Assembly (NCBI GenBank): GCA_907165065.1
Contig: OU015524.1
Coordinates: 124,001 to 188,000 of the forward strand
Direction of reading: 5' to 3'
DNA from: Caprimulgus europaeus
Lineage: Eukaryota > Chordata > Aves > Caprimulgiformes > Caprimulgidae
Length of the DNA: 64,000 nucleotides
The notes beneath the pieces were generated by a model. It did no database searches and was not told the origin of the DNA. It worked only from the letters and a program-made list of their open reading frames with translations. Position 1 is the stretch's first letter, and each line of letters starts with the position of its first letter. The position numbers and the translations under genes were made by a program. This document shows positions 1 through 9,479 of the stretch, piece after piece.

Positions 1-738
1 AGGAAAGGGAAAGGAAAGGGAAAGGAAAGGGAAAGGAAAGGGAAAGGAAAGGGAAAGGAAAGGGAAAGGAAAGGGAAAGGAAAGGGAAAGGAAAGGGAAA
101 GGAAAGGGAAAGGAAAGGGAAAGGAAAGGGAAAGGAAAGGGAAAGGAAAGGGAAAGGAAAGGGAAAGGAAAGGGAAAGGAAAGGGAAAGGAAAGGGAAAG
201 GAAAGGGAAAGGAAAGGAAAAGGAAAGGGAAAGGAAAGGGAAAGGAAAGGGAAAGGAAAGGGAAAGGAAAGGGAAAGGAAAGGGAAAGGAAAGGGAAAGG
301 AAAGGGAAAGGAAAGGGAAAGGAAAGGAAAGGAAAGGAAAGGAGAAGGAAAGGAAAGGGAAGGAAAGGGAAAGGGAAGGAAGGGGAAAGGAGAAGGAAGG
401 GAAAGGGAAGGAAGGGGAAAGGAGAAGGAAGGGAAAGGAAAGGGAAAGGAAAGGGAAGGAAGGGGAAAGGAGAAGGAAGGGAAAGGAAAGGAAAGGAAAG
501 GGAAGGAAGGGGAAAGGAGAAGGAAAGGAAAGGAAAGGAAAAGGAAAGGAAAAAGGAAAGGAAAAGGAAAGGAAAAGGAAAGGAAAAGGAAAGGAAAAGG
601 AAAGGAAAAGGAAAGGAAAAGGAAAGGAAAAGGAAAGGAAAAGGAAAAGAAAAGGAAAGGAAAAGGAAAGGAAAAGGAAAGGAAAAGGAAAGGAAAAGGA
701 AAGGAAAAGGAAAGGAAAAGGAAAGGAAAGGAAAGAAG
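1..738. repeat. 11-bp homopurine tandem repeat
   Basis: Uninterrupted purine strand. The first ~325 bases are near-perfect copies of AGGAAAGGGAA. A degenerate GGGAAGG-rich stretch follows (about 330-535), then a second clean run of an 11-bp unit (GGAAAAGGAAA) to about 738. The tract runs off the left edge, so its full length is unknown. All-purine/all-pyrimidine mirror-like tracts can form triplex (H-)DNA; that is inference here. Confidence 0.95.
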
Positions 739-1345
739 CCACAGGCGATACGGCAGAGAGGGAGGACTGAAGAAAGAGGGACAGGGAGCCAGACAAACCG
801 AGACAGGGGAAGAAAAATCACAATGCACTAGAAGATAGAGAGGGGAGACTCTGAAAAACAGGGACAGGGAACAAGAGAGAGCAAGACAGAGAAAGGAAAA
901 AAATCCCGAGCAGCGACAGGACAGAAAGGCAGAAATTCAAAATGAGGGGCAAGGAGCAGGATAAAGGGAGACAGAAAAAGAAACAGATTCGCAACATGCT
1001 ACAGAGCCGAGAAGGAAGACCTTGAGCAACAAGGACAGGGAGCAGGACAGAGAGAACCAGCCACAGCAAAAATACTGACAGGCTACAGGACAGAGAGGGA
1101 GGAATGCAAAAATAGTGTCTGGGAGCTGGGCAGAGAGAGATGGGGAAGGAAAAAGTAGCCTCGGGCTACAGGGGAGAGAGAGAGAAAAACTAAAAGATGG
1201 GGACGGGGAGCAGCTCAGAACGAGATGGAGAAAGGGAGCACAGGGGAACAAAACAAAACAAAAATTTGCAGCAGTGCGAGAAAGAGCCGGCCAGGGGAGA
1301 GGCAGGGGGGGACCAGGACACACAAGATGGGCACCAAGGCCTCGA
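739..1345. repeat. GA-rich degenerate minisatellite, module A copy 1
   Basis: Purine-rich sequence in which short phrases such as GGGCTACAGGACAGAGAGGG, GGAGCCAGACA and GAGAGATGG recur at irregular 60-80 base spacing. The same phrases fill 4886-5555, 20290-21166, 30720-31730, 35220-35900 and 57270-57740. ORFs on the complementary strand are Leu/Ser/Cys/Phe-rich and only reflect composition. It adjoins the exon-like block at 1361-1470. Confidence 0.8.
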
Positions 1346-1360
1346 GGACCCGGGACTCAC

Positions 1361-1470
1361 TGCGGCTCTCGCTCTAAGTGCTGCCAGGAGAATTTGCCAG
1401 TTCAGACACTGCTTTCTCCTTCTCCCTTCTCTTCCTCTTCTGTAACTCCAGTTGCTTGGCTGTCCTCCAC
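1361..1470 (-). pseudogene. Ser/Glu-rich exon-like block, copy 1 (in-frame stop)
   Basis: On the minus strand this 110-base block has an acceptor (TCCTCTTAG just above 1470) and a donor (GTGAGT at 1355-1360). One frame gives a Lys/Arg/Glu-rich start (around Q-L-E-L-Q-K-R-K) and then S-E-L-A-N-S-P-G-S-T. In this copy the next codon is TAG, where other copies have a Glu codon followed by S-E-S-C-G up to the donor. Five relatives lie at 5582-5676, 22507-22616, 31750-31860, 35914-36008 and 57756-57865. I do not recognise the protein. It may be an exon of an ampliconic gene; this copy looks disabled. Confidence 0.45.
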
Positions 1471-1474
1471 CTAA

Positions 1475-2100
1475 GAGGACACACGGGTGTCTTACACCTC
1501 CGACAAGACCACGATTCCTAGACACACAGCCTCGCTCACTCGTGCGCTACGCAGACGTACCGTGCTGCACGCCGGCGGCCTTGGCCTGATGCCGACTATG
1601 TAGAGGCTTACAACACTACATCTGAAAAAACAAAATCCCAAATTATACTTCAGCATATTAAAAAATAACAGAGAAGAAAGTCAAGGAATTCAGACAAAAT
1701 AAGGGATAGAGGAGTAGTTGAGCTCGAGGAGACTAGGAAAACTAGACTAGAGCAGTCTAGCTGAAAATGCAACGCACGTCCTTTAAAAGCTTGAGTGATT
1801 TGAACACTTAATGTTAAGAGGAACCGACAGGATTCTGAACACATACTTAGCATAAAAGCAAGCACTCTTGCTGGTGTTGGAAAGTGTCCACTTTTCGTCC
1901 TTACAGCACAGCTGCAGGGACACCGCCCTCCGAGGCTGCAGGACGAGCTTGGACCGTCATCATCATCTACGCTGACAGATCCAGCGCAACAGCAACAGCT
2001 TTGCACAGGCATAACGCGCTCCAGAATAGCCCTTGGTTTTGGTATTTGTATTAAAAGACTTAATCTAAAAAAATACAGACATTCTTAATGTCAACTTTAA
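1475..2100. other. Shared intron-like spacer of module A
   Basis: Sequence between exon-like blocks, repeated with divergence at 5680-6280, 22640-23280, 31870-32460, 36010-36640 and 57870-58530. Landmarks are a CTGCACGCTGGCAG phrase, an A-rich CATATTAAAAAA stretch, and a Cys/Gln-rich open stretch around 1860-2010. No intact gene is visible. Confidence 0.6.
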
Positions 2101-2140
2101 AGTCCATCCTACAAGTACCTTAGAAAAAACGCAGACACAC

Positions 2141-2239
2141 CTCGTACTTGCAGACCACCACGGGTTCATTCCACCTGTCTTGTCCTTTCACGGCAGAACA
2201 AAGGGCAACCACGGTGAAGAGGTGACAGTTGTCATCCAG
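2141..2239 (-). CDS. 99-bp coding exon, copy 1 (unidentified gene)
   Basis: On the minus strand the acceptor CTTCCACAG precedes 2239 and the donor GTGTGT follows 2141. The 99 bases between read through as 33 codons in phase 0, beginning L-D-D-N-C-H and ending P-V-V-V-C-K-Y-E, with a central V-K-G-Q-D-R-W. Four other copies (3207-3305, 23974-24072, 26369-26467, 52776-52874) have exactly the same length with neither stop nor indel. That pattern fits a real exon far better than random repeat. I cannot name the protein family. It lies downstream, in the minus sense, of related exon-like pieces at 3382-3523. Confidence 0.6.
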
Positions 2240-2499
2240 CTGTGGAAGGAAAAAAAACTTTAGCATGAAGCTGGGTAGGAATCTAAAGCTTCCTTTTCCC
2301 TGAAAACTACCCCTGAGTGGAGGAAAAAGTATGTCCCAAGTTGAATATTTTTTTTAAAGGGTACAGCAACACATCTGTCCTTGTGAACTCGTTGCAAAAA
2401 TTGAATTCTTTTTTCCAAGCCATTCCTCCAAACAGCCAAGATCTTTTAAAACCGCAGTTCTACTATCAAACCTCCTTCGGGTTCCTCTCAGCTTTTGAG

Positions 2500-2700
2500 G
2501 ACTGAGAAGAAAAGGAGAGAACAGGCAGCAAAAGAGCTCTGCAGTCCACCACCAGACAACAGTGTGCTCAGAAAAAGAAAAAACAAAAACAACAATAAAA
2601 ACCCAAACAAACACAAACCAATACAAAAAAAAACCCAAACAAACCAACCCCAAACAAACATCAACAAAACAAAACCATGACCCTGTATCTTTTTCTTCTT
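2500..2700. repeat. CAAAC/AAAC-rich dispersed element
   Basis: Starts with a conserved lead (GGCAGCAAAAGAGCTCTGCA) and ends in an A/C-rich tail of AAACAAACA and AACAACAAAAC words. Related copies: 7170-7360, 12575-12770, 25330-25470, 61550-61735. It travels with different neighbours, so it is either an old retroposon-like element or a conserved part of the amplified locus. Confidence 0.6.
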
Positions 2701-2739
2701 TTGGAGCTCATCCCTGTCTCCTTCCCTGATGGAAAAACA

Positions 2740-3200
2740 TCTGGGGATGACAATTTGTTCTGTTTTGTTCATGTCTCTCCTTTGACCTCGATTGCTTTTA
2801 GAACAAATGCTAGTATCTCAGTAAGGGGTTTGAGTACTATTCTATTTTAAAAGCTAGTTAACTGAAAAAGCAGAAAGCTATTGTAATAAAAACAACGTGT
2901 GTTTGTTCTGAACATCTGAAGCCTTATGAACAGTTTCTTTCCTCTCTTGCTACAAAATTATTTTCACAGTAACATTTCATAGTAAGCGCACAGGAAGATT
3001 ATGCTTTCAGGAAGAGAAAACAGACAGAGGGAAGTAAGCTTCGCTTAGGCGTAACATGCTCCAGAATGGAGCTTGGTTTTGGTATTTGTGTTGAAGTACT
3101 TCATTAAAAAAAATATAGAAGGAGAGTTGGCACATTCTTAATGTTAACTTTCAAGTCCACACTACACGTTCCCGAGGAAAAACGCAGACACACGTCGCAG
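2740..3200. other. Paralogous non-coding block
   Basis: Corresponds to 10440-10640, 25920-26330, 37500-37700, 52340-52740 and 59400-59590 (shared phrases TCTCCTTTGACCTCGATTG and GAACATCTGAA). No gene is seen. An A-run of variable length just before GGAGAGTTGGCACATTC differs between copies (longest at about 26263-26281). Confidence 0.5.
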
Positions 3201-3206
3201 ACGCAC

Positions 3207-3305
3207 CTCGTACTTGCAGACCACCACGGGTTCTTTCAACCTGTCTTGTCCTTTCACGGCAGAAGAAAGGGCAACGGCGGTGAAATGGTGACAGTTGGCA
3301 TCCAG
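3207..3305 (-). pseudogene. 99-bp exon, copy 2 (acceptor lost)
   Basis: Same 33-codon exon, reading L-D-A-N-C-H-H-F-T at the start and V-V-V-C-K-Y-E at the end, followed by a good donor (GTGCGT). The acceptor dinucleotide is changed: the bases before the exon read CACAT instead of CACAG/TGCAG. The codons remain open. A recently disabled or differently spliced copy is likely. Confidence 0.5.
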
Positions 3306-3381
3306 ATGTGAAAGGAAAAACACCTTGAGCATGAAGCTGGGTAGAAATCTAAAGCTTCTTTTTCTCATGAAGACTACGCCT

Positions 3382-3523
3382 CAGTGGAGGAAAAAGCACG
3401 TTACATCATCTTTGGTAGAGCTGTCGGTACAGGCCACCAGCACTTTTATATTTCTTAGACAACCGAGCCTTTTTTCTTCTTTTTGACTCATCATCAGCTG
3501 TAGTTTCACTAGAGCTCACTTTC
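3382..3523 (-). pseudogene. Lys/Ser-rich exon-like block
   Basis: On the minus strand an acceptor (GTGTGTCTAG) sits just above 3523. The following frame is rich in Ser, Asp/Glu and Lys (S-S-S-E-T-T-A-D-D-E-S-K, then K-R-R-K-K) and later meets a stop. A second frame in the lower half reads V-A-C-T-D-S-S-T-K-D-D, matched at 24130-24210, 26540-26630 and 52940-53030 (T-D-S-S-T-R-D-D-A-K-Y-F-F), where CTACTCAG/GTGTAG could be a donor. The two halves are in different frames here, so this copy is broken or is two fused exons. Unknown protein. Confidence 0.35.
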
Positions 3524-3589
3524 CTAGACACACACAGATGACAGACACAGAGACCTAGGTACATTTTCTCCAGCCTAAGCACAGCCAAC

Positions 3590-4440
3590 ATTTCCTCATC
3601 TTATATTTCCTAAGTTGAGCATTTTGGTTAAAGAGTACAGCAACACATCTGTCCTCCTGAACTTGTTGGAAAAAATCAATTATTTTTTCCAAGCCATTTC
3701 TCCAAACAGTCAAGATCTTCTAAAACTGCACTTGGGCCACCAAACCTGCTTGGGGTCCCCTCCCAGCTTTGGGCTCTCCTTGGATTTCACAGGCACACAC
3801 TCTATTCCACCTTCCAACAGCAAAAATACCCAACGCTTCCAGAGCCAGAGCACAACCCTACGGACGTCCACACGCACCTCGCTGCTTTGACGAGGAGCCA
3901 CCACGCATCCCCGCCAGCACGGCTGCACACGCAACATCAGTGTCACCTGCCCTGGGAGTTACTGATTTCAGTGGATGGAGTTTCTGAAGCTTTGAACTCA
4001 AAACCGTACCTTGACGCTTCACCCCAGCAGAAACGATCCAGAACCAGAACGCTACAACAACGCAGTAACGCAAACTGCAAACCCGCAGCAGCGGCTCCAG
4101 AAATAGCGAGATCAGGAACAAGGGGGAAAAGTCAACCGGCTCCAACTCACCACAGGAAAGCGGCACACAGAGAAAAGGGTCAGCATTCATAGCCCTTGCA
4201 GGAAACAGGCACTCTCCTTCCATTCCTCAACTCATCTTTTAGGTCTAAATATTGCAACGCTACTACGGCAATATTGAGAGCAGGGAACAACAGCCCTGCC
4301 ACAGGGCATGCTATCGACGGTTCCTATTTACGTAGCAAGACAGGCAGACAGAGGGACGTGGGTTTTGTTAAGGAATAGCAGCCCCTGAGCTTAAAGAAGT
4401 AAGTTTCCAACAGAATCAATCGCCCTGCGCCACTTAATAC
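3590..4440. other. Three-copy paralogous block
   Basis: Nearly the same sequence at 24370-25160, and at 34130-34620 with an internal deletion. It contains AGTACAGCAACACATCTGTC near the left and GAGGGACGTGGGTTTTGTTA near the right. The ORFs on both strands are conserved only because the copies are young. No splice-bounded coding block was recognised. Confidence 0.5.
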
Positions 4441-4885
4441 ACTATGTACTTAGCAGAACTTAATTAGCACGAGTAGGCAGATTTCCTGGCCACAAGCTGC
4501 AAACTTTCACCTAGAAAAGCTGAACTTCTCCTGACCTCTTGCTTCGTGACTTGAAGAAAGGCCCTAAAACCAGTGCAAACTGGGAGGCTACGAATGTCAG
4601 CAGAAGCTGCCACCTGCCCAGATAAGAACACCAAGAGCAGCCCACCTGCAGAACAGACAAGGAATCCAAGAAGAAACAAGAAAACCCCAGACCAGAAATT
4701 ACCACTGGACCAAGAGACCCATGCAGGGCTCGTGAACGGTGCATGAAGGACAGGGGCACTGACTGGAAAGGTATAAACGCCACGGGATTGCTTTGTTCTG
4801 GATCCCTCTCTGGAGGCACCCAGCTCCAGCTGCTCTTACTGCTGTACCACTCCATCCAGCTATTTGTATTCCTCAATCTGGGGTT
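4440..4885. other. Spacer with 3' paralog across the assembly gap
   Basis: Matches 34674-35220 almost base for base, except that the second copy is interrupted by the N gap between AGTGCAAACT and GGGAGGCTAC, which are adjacent here at 4576-4577. No gene seen. Confidence 0.6.
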
Positions 4886-5555
4886 CAGAGGACAGAGGGA
4901 CAGTGAGAGGAAACAAGGGGCAGGGAGCAGGTCAGAGGTGGAGAAAGATTCATTGGGGCAGAAGGACAGAAAGAGAAAAAAGAAAGACAGGAAGAAGAAT
5001 GGGAGGGTAACAGAGAGAGGGAAAAGAGGGGACAAGGAGCTGGACGCAGTTTTTCAGAGAAAGACAGGAACTGGGAGCAAGACCAGGTGATACAGGGAGA
5101 AAAAAAAAGGACAAGGCAGCAGGACAAAGTGAAAGGCCAAACTAAGAGACAAGGAGCAGCACAGAGATGGAGGAGAAAAAGCCCAGGATGGGCAGCAAGA
5201 CAGATGGATGAAGAAGGTAGGAAAAAAAAAAAGCACTGGGCTGCAGAACAGAGATGGATGAATTAAAAAACAGACACAGGCAGCACGGCAGAATGACATG
5301 AGAGAAGAAAAAAGGACACAGAGCAGGACAGCAGTGCAAGAAAAAGCCAACTGTGATGGGATGTGGGAGACAGAGACAGGAAGAAAAAAATACTGACGAG
5401 AGAAAGGAAAGAAGGGACAGCAAGCTGGATAGGGGGATGCAGTTAGAAAGGATGAGAGAGGAAGAGAAAACAGCAAGAGGCAGCAGGGCAGAGGAACAGC
5501 AAAAGGGGAAAAAACAGGGGACAGAGACTTGGACAGAGATGGGAGAAAAACACAG
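4886..5555. repeat. GA-rich minisatellite, module A copy 2
   Basis: Same class as 739-1345 and almost identical to 35220-35900, with small length changes in purine runs. ORFs up to 182 codons on the minus strand are Phe/Leu/Ser/Cys-rich translations of this simple sequence and are not genes. Confidence 0.8.
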
Positions 5556-5581
5556 CAGGGACTAAGGGCCCCAAAACTCAC

Positions 5582-5676
5582 CACAGCTCTTGCTCTGGGC
5601 ACTGCTGGGAGAATTTGACAGCTCAGATGATTTCTTTTCCTTCTCTCCTCCCTCTTCTGTGACTCTGGCTGCCTGG
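5582..5676 (-). pseudogene. Ser/Glu-rich exon-like block, copy 2
   Basis: Acceptor (GTATTCTCAG) above 5676 and donor (GTGAGT) at 5576-5581 on the minus strand. The open frame ends E-K-E-K-K-S-S-E-L-S-N-S-P-S-S-A-Q-S-K-S-C-G, paralogous to S-E-L-A-N-S in the other copies but with a shorter basic segment and a different acceptor position. Open through its whole length. Near-identical to 35914-36008. Confidence 0.45.
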
Positions 5677-5679
5677 CTG

Positions 5680-6400
5680 AGAATACTTGTGTGTTTCCCG
5701 GCTCCGACGAGATGAGGCTGGTGAAACACAGAGCCTGGCTCCCTCAAGCACTAAGGGGCCGTAAAGCGCTGCACGCTGGCAGCCTGGCCTGCTGCAGGCT
5801 ACGGAGAGGCTTACAACACCACATCTGAAAATACAAAATCCTAAAATATATTTCAGCATATTAAAAAAAAGAACACAGAAGAAAGTAAAGGAATTCAGAC
5901 AGAAGAAGGGACAGGACAGCAGCTGAACTATAGGAGCAGTCTAGGTAAACAGGTCAGCTGAAAACGCAACGCACATCCTTTAAAAGCCTGAGCCATCTGA
6001 ACACTTCATATTAAGTCTAACCATCAAGATTTTCAACGCATTCTGAGCACAAAAGCAAACACTCCTGCTGGTGTTGGAAAGTGTCCACTCCCTTCACCGC
6101 CCTGTGAGGCTGCAGGACGAGGCTGGACCGTCGTCAGCATCTGCGCGGACAGATCCAGTGCAACAGTGACAGCCCTTGCGCTCCTGCTGAGGCTGCACAT
6201 CTTGCTCGCTTTGGAAATAAAATTGGAAATCAAGTGTAGAACTCCAGAGAGTAAAATAAAAAGCAAAGGATCAATCTCAGTAATTCACTGTATACTAAAA
6301 AGGTGTGGGTATGTTTATACACATCCAATGAAAATACTTACACTATGACAGTATTTCCTTTGCCTTTGGCATTAATTTAACTTGCACAGCTGTGAACTGA
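5680..6400. other. Module A intron-like spacer, copy 2
   Basis: As for 1475-2100. It ends with CTGAGGCTGCACATCTTGCTCG and GAAATAAAATTGGAAATC, then AAAAGGTGTGGGTATGTTTA, a phrase also present at 23290, 33190 and 45005. No gene seen. Confidence 0.5.
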
Positions 6401-6424
6401 TACCATGAAGTTATGAGGGGCTCT

Positions 6425-6565
6425 TTTGGTTACATACTCAGGAGGGACATCTGGCCAGCTGCACTGCCCCAGAAATACGCTACTGAACTGCCAGGGTAAC
6501 GTGCCATTGAAAGTGAGACAGAAACAAAGCACTTCAGAGCACTCCATCAAAATATCGAGGAAAAA
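6425..6565. repeat. AGGAGGGACATCTGGCCAGC dispersed element
   Basis: A ~140-base element starting TTACATA(AT)TNAGGAGGGA and ending near AATAAAGCACTTCAGAGCAC. Copies occur near 9740-9870, 12055-12185, 23395-23535, 33310-33370 plus 33761-33790 (split by a solo LTR), 36785-36910, 45130-45240, 58680-58805 and 61020-61150. It sits both inside module Y and directly downstream of the CpG islands. The minus strand can be read as P-W-Q-F-S-S-V-F-L-G-Q-C-S-W-P in some copies; no family recognised. Confidence 0.6.
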
Positions 6566-7170
6566 CAAACTGTATCATTTGGTTGCCCTTCTTTTTAAAC
6601 ATTTAGAAGAAATACCTAACTGCTTAAGCACACTTTGTAAATTCTATGCTGTAGCTATTTTGCAGTTACAGCTTAAACACTGCAAGTATATTTGCAAATT
6701 ACAAATATTTTTTCTTTGTTTTGTTTCATTTATGACAAAAAAAAAAGTGAGAAAAAAGATCCCCCACATGGTTTTTCTTTGGGGAGGGGGATCAAATCCA
6801 CAGTGCTGAAACACATAATGCCACCTAAATGGACTGGCAGATGTGCTCATGCTTGTGGCTGTGCTTCACCATAGAGAGGAACTCAGTTTGAAAAAAGAAG
6901 AAAAAAAAGGAGAGTTGGCACATTCTTAACGTTAACTTTCAAGTCCACGCTACACGTACCATTTTCTCGAGTCTAAGTACAGCCAAGATTTCCTCACCCT
7001 ATATGTCCCAAGTTGAATATTTTGGTTAAAGAGTACAGCAACACATCTGTCCCCGTGAACTCACTGCAAAAAAGGAATTATTTTTTCCAAGCCATTTATC
7101 CAAACAGCCAAGATCTTCTAAAACTGCACTTGTGCCACCAAACCTGCTTGGGGTCCCTCCCAGCTTTGGA
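6565..7170. other. Spacer, paralogous to 23540-24000
   Basis: AT-rich sequence with GATCCCCCACATGG and a GGGGAGGGGGATC phrase that recurs in every copy (12410, 23760, 37070, 58960, 61385). No gene supported. Confidence 0.5.
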
Positions 7171-7360
7171 TTGAGAAGAAAAGGAGACGGTAGGCAGCAA
7201 AAGAGCTCTGCATACCACCACCAGACAATATTCCTCTCAGGAAAAAAAAAACAACTTCAAAAACCACAAACCTCCACACAAAAAAAACCCCAAACAAACA
7301 CAAACCTCCACACACAAAAAAACCCAAACAACAACAAAACAAAACCAAAAGCTGTCAGTC
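7170..7360. repeat. CAAAC/AAAC-rich dispersed element
   Basis: Second copy of the element at 2500-2700: AGCAAAAGAGCTCTGCA lead, then an A/C-rich tail. It is followed at 7360-7460 by sequence shared with 19110-19220 (TTTTCAGATTGGGGTCTGAA). Confidence 0.6.
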
Positions 7361-7534
7361 CTCAGCCTCCTCACAGGGTTTTCAGATTGGGGTCTGAAGG
7401 CGAGTAGGAAGGAAATTAATGGCAAAAAATGACATTTCTACATTTATAATATTAATTTTTCAATGTGAGTGTGGAGTAATTGCTGGAGGTAACTAAAAAT
7501 CAGAAAATGGCTTTTTCCACACACTGAAAGAAGG

Positions 7535-8440
7535 TACAGTGTCCAGGAAAAGCCCAGGGGAAAATTGCAGCTGGCATGTGAAGAATCTTCTCCACGGCTG
7601 CCTCCCTACTAGGCCTGCTGCTTATCAAGGAAAAAAACGAGAGATGGGAGCCAGCGGATGCTTGCTCTCCGGCTCTTGTCTCGATCGCAGCATGGTACAA
7701 GGCTTGATGTCTGGCCTATCTGTGATTCTGGATCGACAGCTGCCCCCGCTTTTGACCACCACCTCCCTCTGTGGACTTTGGAAAAACCGTAACTCCATAC
7801 CACTGACCCCCCTCTTTCCCCCTCACAGATCACTTCTTACTTTTGGTAACCTCCACCCTAAAAGAGGAACAGAAGTGCCTTTTGCCAATCACCGTAAAGG
7901 TCTGACTAGAGTCACTCAAGCTCCACTTTGCAGGTAAAAAATAGTATAAAAATAGCCCCAGGAAAGGAGGGAACTGGGGAAGACACCATCACGGTCAGGG
8001 AAGACGCCATCGTGGACCAGTCAGGGACGACTCCACCGCAGACCCCCGACTCCTGGGACCAGCCGACGGACTGAGCCTCTCTTCCCCCTTATTGGAATGC
8101 CTTTGGTAAGACTAAGACCTAGATTTGGACTTAGACTCAGCTGAGAACTCCTCTCTCGGACACTTAAAAACTCCAGAGAAATCCTTTACTAATTCAGCGC
8201 TTGGCGTAACCTGACATCCTGCTGCAATTAACAGTTTTACTAATTTGTAACCTCGGTATAAGCATTTATTTCTGCAGACAGTGGTTTATCACCGGCAATC
8301 CATACACATCTGTATTAATCCTGTTGCTCTATTAAAGGTGCCTTCATTTGCTTACAGAGTTGCTGCACAATTCCTTGCCGGGCTGCTGCCTGACGAGGCT
8401 GTGAGAGTCCACAGACGGTGAGTGGCCGATGGGTGCGGGA
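7535..8440 (+). mobile_element. Retroviral-type LTR (candidate)
   Basis: This stretch has no paralog in the other tandem rounds, as expected for a private insertion. It begins near TGTCCAGG, has a TATA box (TATAAAAATA, 7945-7954) and an ATTAAA polyadenylation signal (8331-8336), and ends near TCCACA at about 8415. The following ~270 bases (8440-8710) are GC-rich and end in a strong donor-like GAGGGTAAGT, like a proviral leader. No target-site duplication was located and the outer borders are approximate. The R region implied by the TATA-polyA spacing would be long. Confidence 0.45.
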
Positions 8441-8975
8441 CACTATCGAGTGGATCCGGCACTGACGTGCCTGGACGTGTGGTGTCTCATCGAACTGTGT
8501 CCGTCCCTCACCAGCCACCCCACCTGACCCGTGCTCAGCAGGACGCTGCTCAGTTCTGCAGGTTTAGCTGTGTAGGTCCATAAACCGTGGGCACGGGAGC
8601 GCAGCAGCTGTTGGGTGCATCCGCAGCTGTCGGACCGATAGTGCTCGACTGGGCATCCCATCGAGCTTTCAGCCCGGCCGTCCCCAGCGCCTCCAGTTAT
8701 CCGAGGGTAAGTGGGAATGCAAGGGGGTTTATTTCCTGCTAAAGTGCTTTACCACCCTTTTCACACAACAATCCCACAGGGAGCACCCTCTGCCTGGCCC
8801 GAGAGGCTCCGATGGAGAGACAGCTCCTCTCCTGCAGCGCTCACTTTCTAGGACTCCAGTGACAAGTGTTCCCTGAACAGGGAGAGGCTGGGGGGGAAGC
8901 GACAGCTCCTGGCTAAGCTCACACACGTGCAGGCACACCTAGACTCAGCTCGCACGCCCTTTACTGCAGGGAGAG
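8441..8975 (+). other. Putative proviral leader and flanking single-copy DNA
   Basis: 8441-8710 resembles a GC-rich leader ending in a splice donor (GAGGGTAAGT near 8703). 8710-8975 shows no recognisable feature and no second copy in the window. Confidence 0.3.
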
Positions 8976-8981
8976 CTGCCC

Positions 8982-9200
8982 ATGCTCAGCACTGTGGTGC
9001 AGAAACCCAGAAAAAGGAAAAAAGGAGAACAAGCCACATCCCCTGCACCCCTTCAAACGCCTCGGACCTACCTGTGCTCCAGAGAACAGTACCGTAGAAA
9101 AAGGAGAGCTCCATCTCTGTGTGATGCTCAAGAGAAGCCCAGCCTCCCGGCGCCGTCACGTAAATATAGCTATGACACAGAGTGGGACATGGACTGTTAA
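8982..9200 (+). CDS. Hypothetical 72-codon ORF
   Basis: ATG-initiated, single-copy ORF with a basic N-terminal part (K-P-R-K-R-K-K) and a second basic cluster (Y-R-R-K-R-R), ending D-T-E-W-D-M-D-C. It lies 3' of the candidate LTR and leader and could be a remnant of an element or chance. No homology recognised; the antisense frame is also open, which lowers confidence. Confidence 0.2.
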   Translation: MLSTVVQKPRKRKKGEQATSPAPLQTPRTYLCSREQYRRKRRAPSLCDAQEKPSLPAPSRKYSYDTEWDMDC

Positions 9201-9479
9201 GAAGGTCTGAGCAGAGTCCCATACCCGCCAACAAACCCAAAAAATGTGGTTATGAACTTCCCAAAGGAAAGACACTGGCCCAGATTCACAGCACCCGCTG
9301 CATTCACATTCTGCTCTCCAAATAGGGAAAAAAACCCAGAGTGCCTGCAACAGAAGACGCCTTTTTTCCTTCTGGACCGTGGATATCCTCAACACAGGGA
9401 GGATAATGTGGGGACAAAGTACTTCTAAAGCAATATGATGTCATTGCTTCATAAGGACTGAGTATGATCAGCAAACAAA

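Noticed and set aside
4511..5602. Minus-strand ORFs of 174-182 codons rich in Phe, Leu, Ser and Cys (also 34698-36079)
   Set aside because: They translate the GA-rich minisatellite; no domain, no conserved start, and frames shift between copies.
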